This document shows, in pieces, positions 63,135-64,000 of a stretch of 64,000 bases of DNA. A program made the position numbers and the translations under genes. Source of the DNA: Sulfurimonas sp. SAG-AH-194-C20 (lineage in GTDB: Bacteria > Campylobacterota > Campylobacteria > Campylobacterales > Sulfurimonadaceae). The DNA lies in the NCBI RefSeq assembly GCF_029215975.1, contig NZ_JAEMVD010000001.1, positions 124,001 to 188,000 on the forward strand, written 5' to 3'. Under the pieces are notes generated by a model. It did no database searches. It was not told the DNA's origin and worked only from the letters and a program-made list of their open reading frames with translations. Positions within the stretch are counted from its first letter, which is position 1. The number at the start of each line of letters is the position of its first letter.

Positions 63135-64000
63135 GAAATAATATTTCTTTTTCTTAATGTATTAAGAATAGCTTCATTATCGATTTTTTCAATACTCGAG
63201 AGGTACTCTTTATCGCCAGTACTAGTGTATTCATTTTCAATGGCGATTCGTATAAGTTTAGTATCTATATCATGATCGGTAATTAATTCACTGATTATTG
63301 AACCAAAGCCAGCGGATTTGACATTTTCTTCCAGCGTAATTATAAAGTTTGTGTCACTAATGAGTGGAAGAAGCTTAGTTGTTTTAAATGGCTTAATCCA
63401 TCGTACATTTACAATCCCTACATCTTTAGACCTAGTTTGTAGTTCCTTTTTGAGTTTGATAGCAGTATCTAATCTATTAGCAACAGTAAATATATAACCA
63501 TCTTTACCTTTGCAAATGAACTCATTATCATCTAAAGAATCATTTGTAATATGCACTTCCTCATCAGTCCTTATCGCTTCATATGGATGGAGTATAATCA
63601 TAGGCGAAGAGGCGGAAGTATGTCTTTTTTGAATTATTGCTTCTAAATCTTTACTCGTACCTGCATAAAAAATATCTAAATTTGGAAGTCCTCTAAGGTA
63701 GGAAATATCATAAATAGCATGATGGGTAGGACTGTCAAAACCAGCAAATCCAGACCGCGAAGCGATGATTGTTACTGGAAGATTCATAAAACAAATATCA
63801 TGAAAAATTTGATCCATAGCTCGTTGCATAAAAGTAGCCTGATAGCATAAGAAGACTTTTTTTTGATTCATTGCAAGGCCTGCAGCCATTCCTGCTGCTT
63901 GTTGCTCAGCCATTCCAACATCGATTACATTGTGAGGAAACTCTTGGATGAGAGTATCTAAGCCTGAAGCATAAGGTGTTGATGGCGTAATCGCATATAC
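63131..64000 (-). CDS. Transketolase/DXS-like C-terminal half, 5' end beyond window
   Basis: The frame runs in from the right edge with no start in view; the first ATG inside (63913) lies mid-domain. The visible 289 residues show I-D-V-G-M-A-E-Q-Q-A-A-G-M-A-A-G and F-M-Q-R-A-M-D-Q-I, typical of the pyrimidine-binding half of transketolase or DXS, followed by the C-terminal domain. A separate N-terminal subunit gene probably lies beyond the edge, as is usual for split forms in sugar clusters. It may lengthen a sugar or make an activated ketose. Confidence 0.8.
   Translation of the reverse strand, partial: VYAITPSTPYASGLDTLIQEFPHNVIDVGMAEQQAAGMAAGLAMNQKKVFLCYQATFMQRAMDQIFHDICFMNLPVTIIASRSGFAGFDSPTHHAIYDISYLRGLPNLDIFYAGTSKDLEAIIQKRHTSASSPMIILHPYEAIRTDEEVHITNDSLDDNEFICKGKDGYIFTVANRLDTAIKLKKELQTRSKDVGIVNVRWIKPFKTTKLLPLISDTNFIITLEENVKSAGFGSIISELITDHDIDTKLIRIAIENEYTSTGDKEYLSSIEKIDNEAILNTLRKRNIIS

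Noticed and set aside
1-64000. CRISPR array, given the CARF-like and SAVED-like proteins
   Set aside because: No regularly spaced direct repeats of 20-40 bases are visible anywhere in the window; the only tandem repeats are short in-frame duplications.

Overview
The window looks like chromosomal DNA of a free-living campylobacterote (epsilonproteobacterium), probably close to Sulfurimonas. This is an inference from content: AT-rich sequence, rpmI-rplT without infC, three Maf/DUF115 flagellin-glycosylation genes beside a short sigma-28-driven flagellin, a 280-residue BioB, and two-component and c-di-GMP style signalling proteins. The window covers about 60 protein genes, one SRP RNA, no tRNA or rRNA genes, no CRISPR array and no transposase that I can see.

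Layout. 1-0.8 kb: the end of an unknown operon. 1.07-3.95 kb: a tightly coupled three-gene minus-strand operon encoding only membrane proteins. Two carry a HEPN-like RNxxxH motif and the third is a two-TM protein with a SAVED-like sensor domain. 4.27-8.68 kb: a second minus-strand operon (PNPOx-like protein, RNase HI, tautomerase-like protein, small unknown, CARF-like/PD-(D/E)XK nuclease, WYL regulator). 8.74-11.97 kb: a near-consensus sigma-70 promoter carrying a perfect palindrome drives two coupled ATPases. The left 12 kb is therefore accessory and defence-like, with two different predicted cyclic-nucleotide sensor families (SAVED and CARF) within about 5 kb, and no cyclase or CRISPR effector complex in view.

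12-21.5 kb is mixed housekeeping: NAT, an MsbA-like ABC exporter, YceI, GltX, a TonB receptor, a SurA-like chaperone, dCMP deaminase, ArsC-like protein and twin GAF proteins. 21.5-33.4 kb holds two minus-strand gene sets that together suggest a peptidoglycan-recycling route. A secreted NagZ-amidase fusion next to a Na+/solute symporter would cut muropeptides in the periplasm and possibly import the sugars. AnmK, an AmgK-like kinase and a MurU-like uridylyltransferase would return MurNAc to UDP-MurNAc, and a lytic transglycosylase would supply substrate. A diguanylate cyclase sits inside the AnmK-AmgK-MurU operon. An RND exporter and a STAS-like/HATPase pair lie between the two sets.

33.4-44 kb: an HPt protein, the SRP RNA, and a nearly complete type II secretion operon (order G-H-F-K-L-M-N-C-D-E-I-J) whose five pseudopilin-type genes all have Ala, not Gly, before the predicted prepilin cleavage site. 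44.2-45.1 kb: rpmI and rplT, each preceded by a structured leader sharing two sequence blocks. 45.1-51.9 kb: methyltransferase, MsrA, GNAT, AMMECR1-like protein, CPA2 antiporter, BioB, phosphodiesterase and TopA. 52-64 kb: flagellin, its terminator, three tandem Maf paralogues and a glycan cluster (sugar O-methyltransferase-like, GH57-like, ATP-grasp, transketolase C-half running off the right edge).
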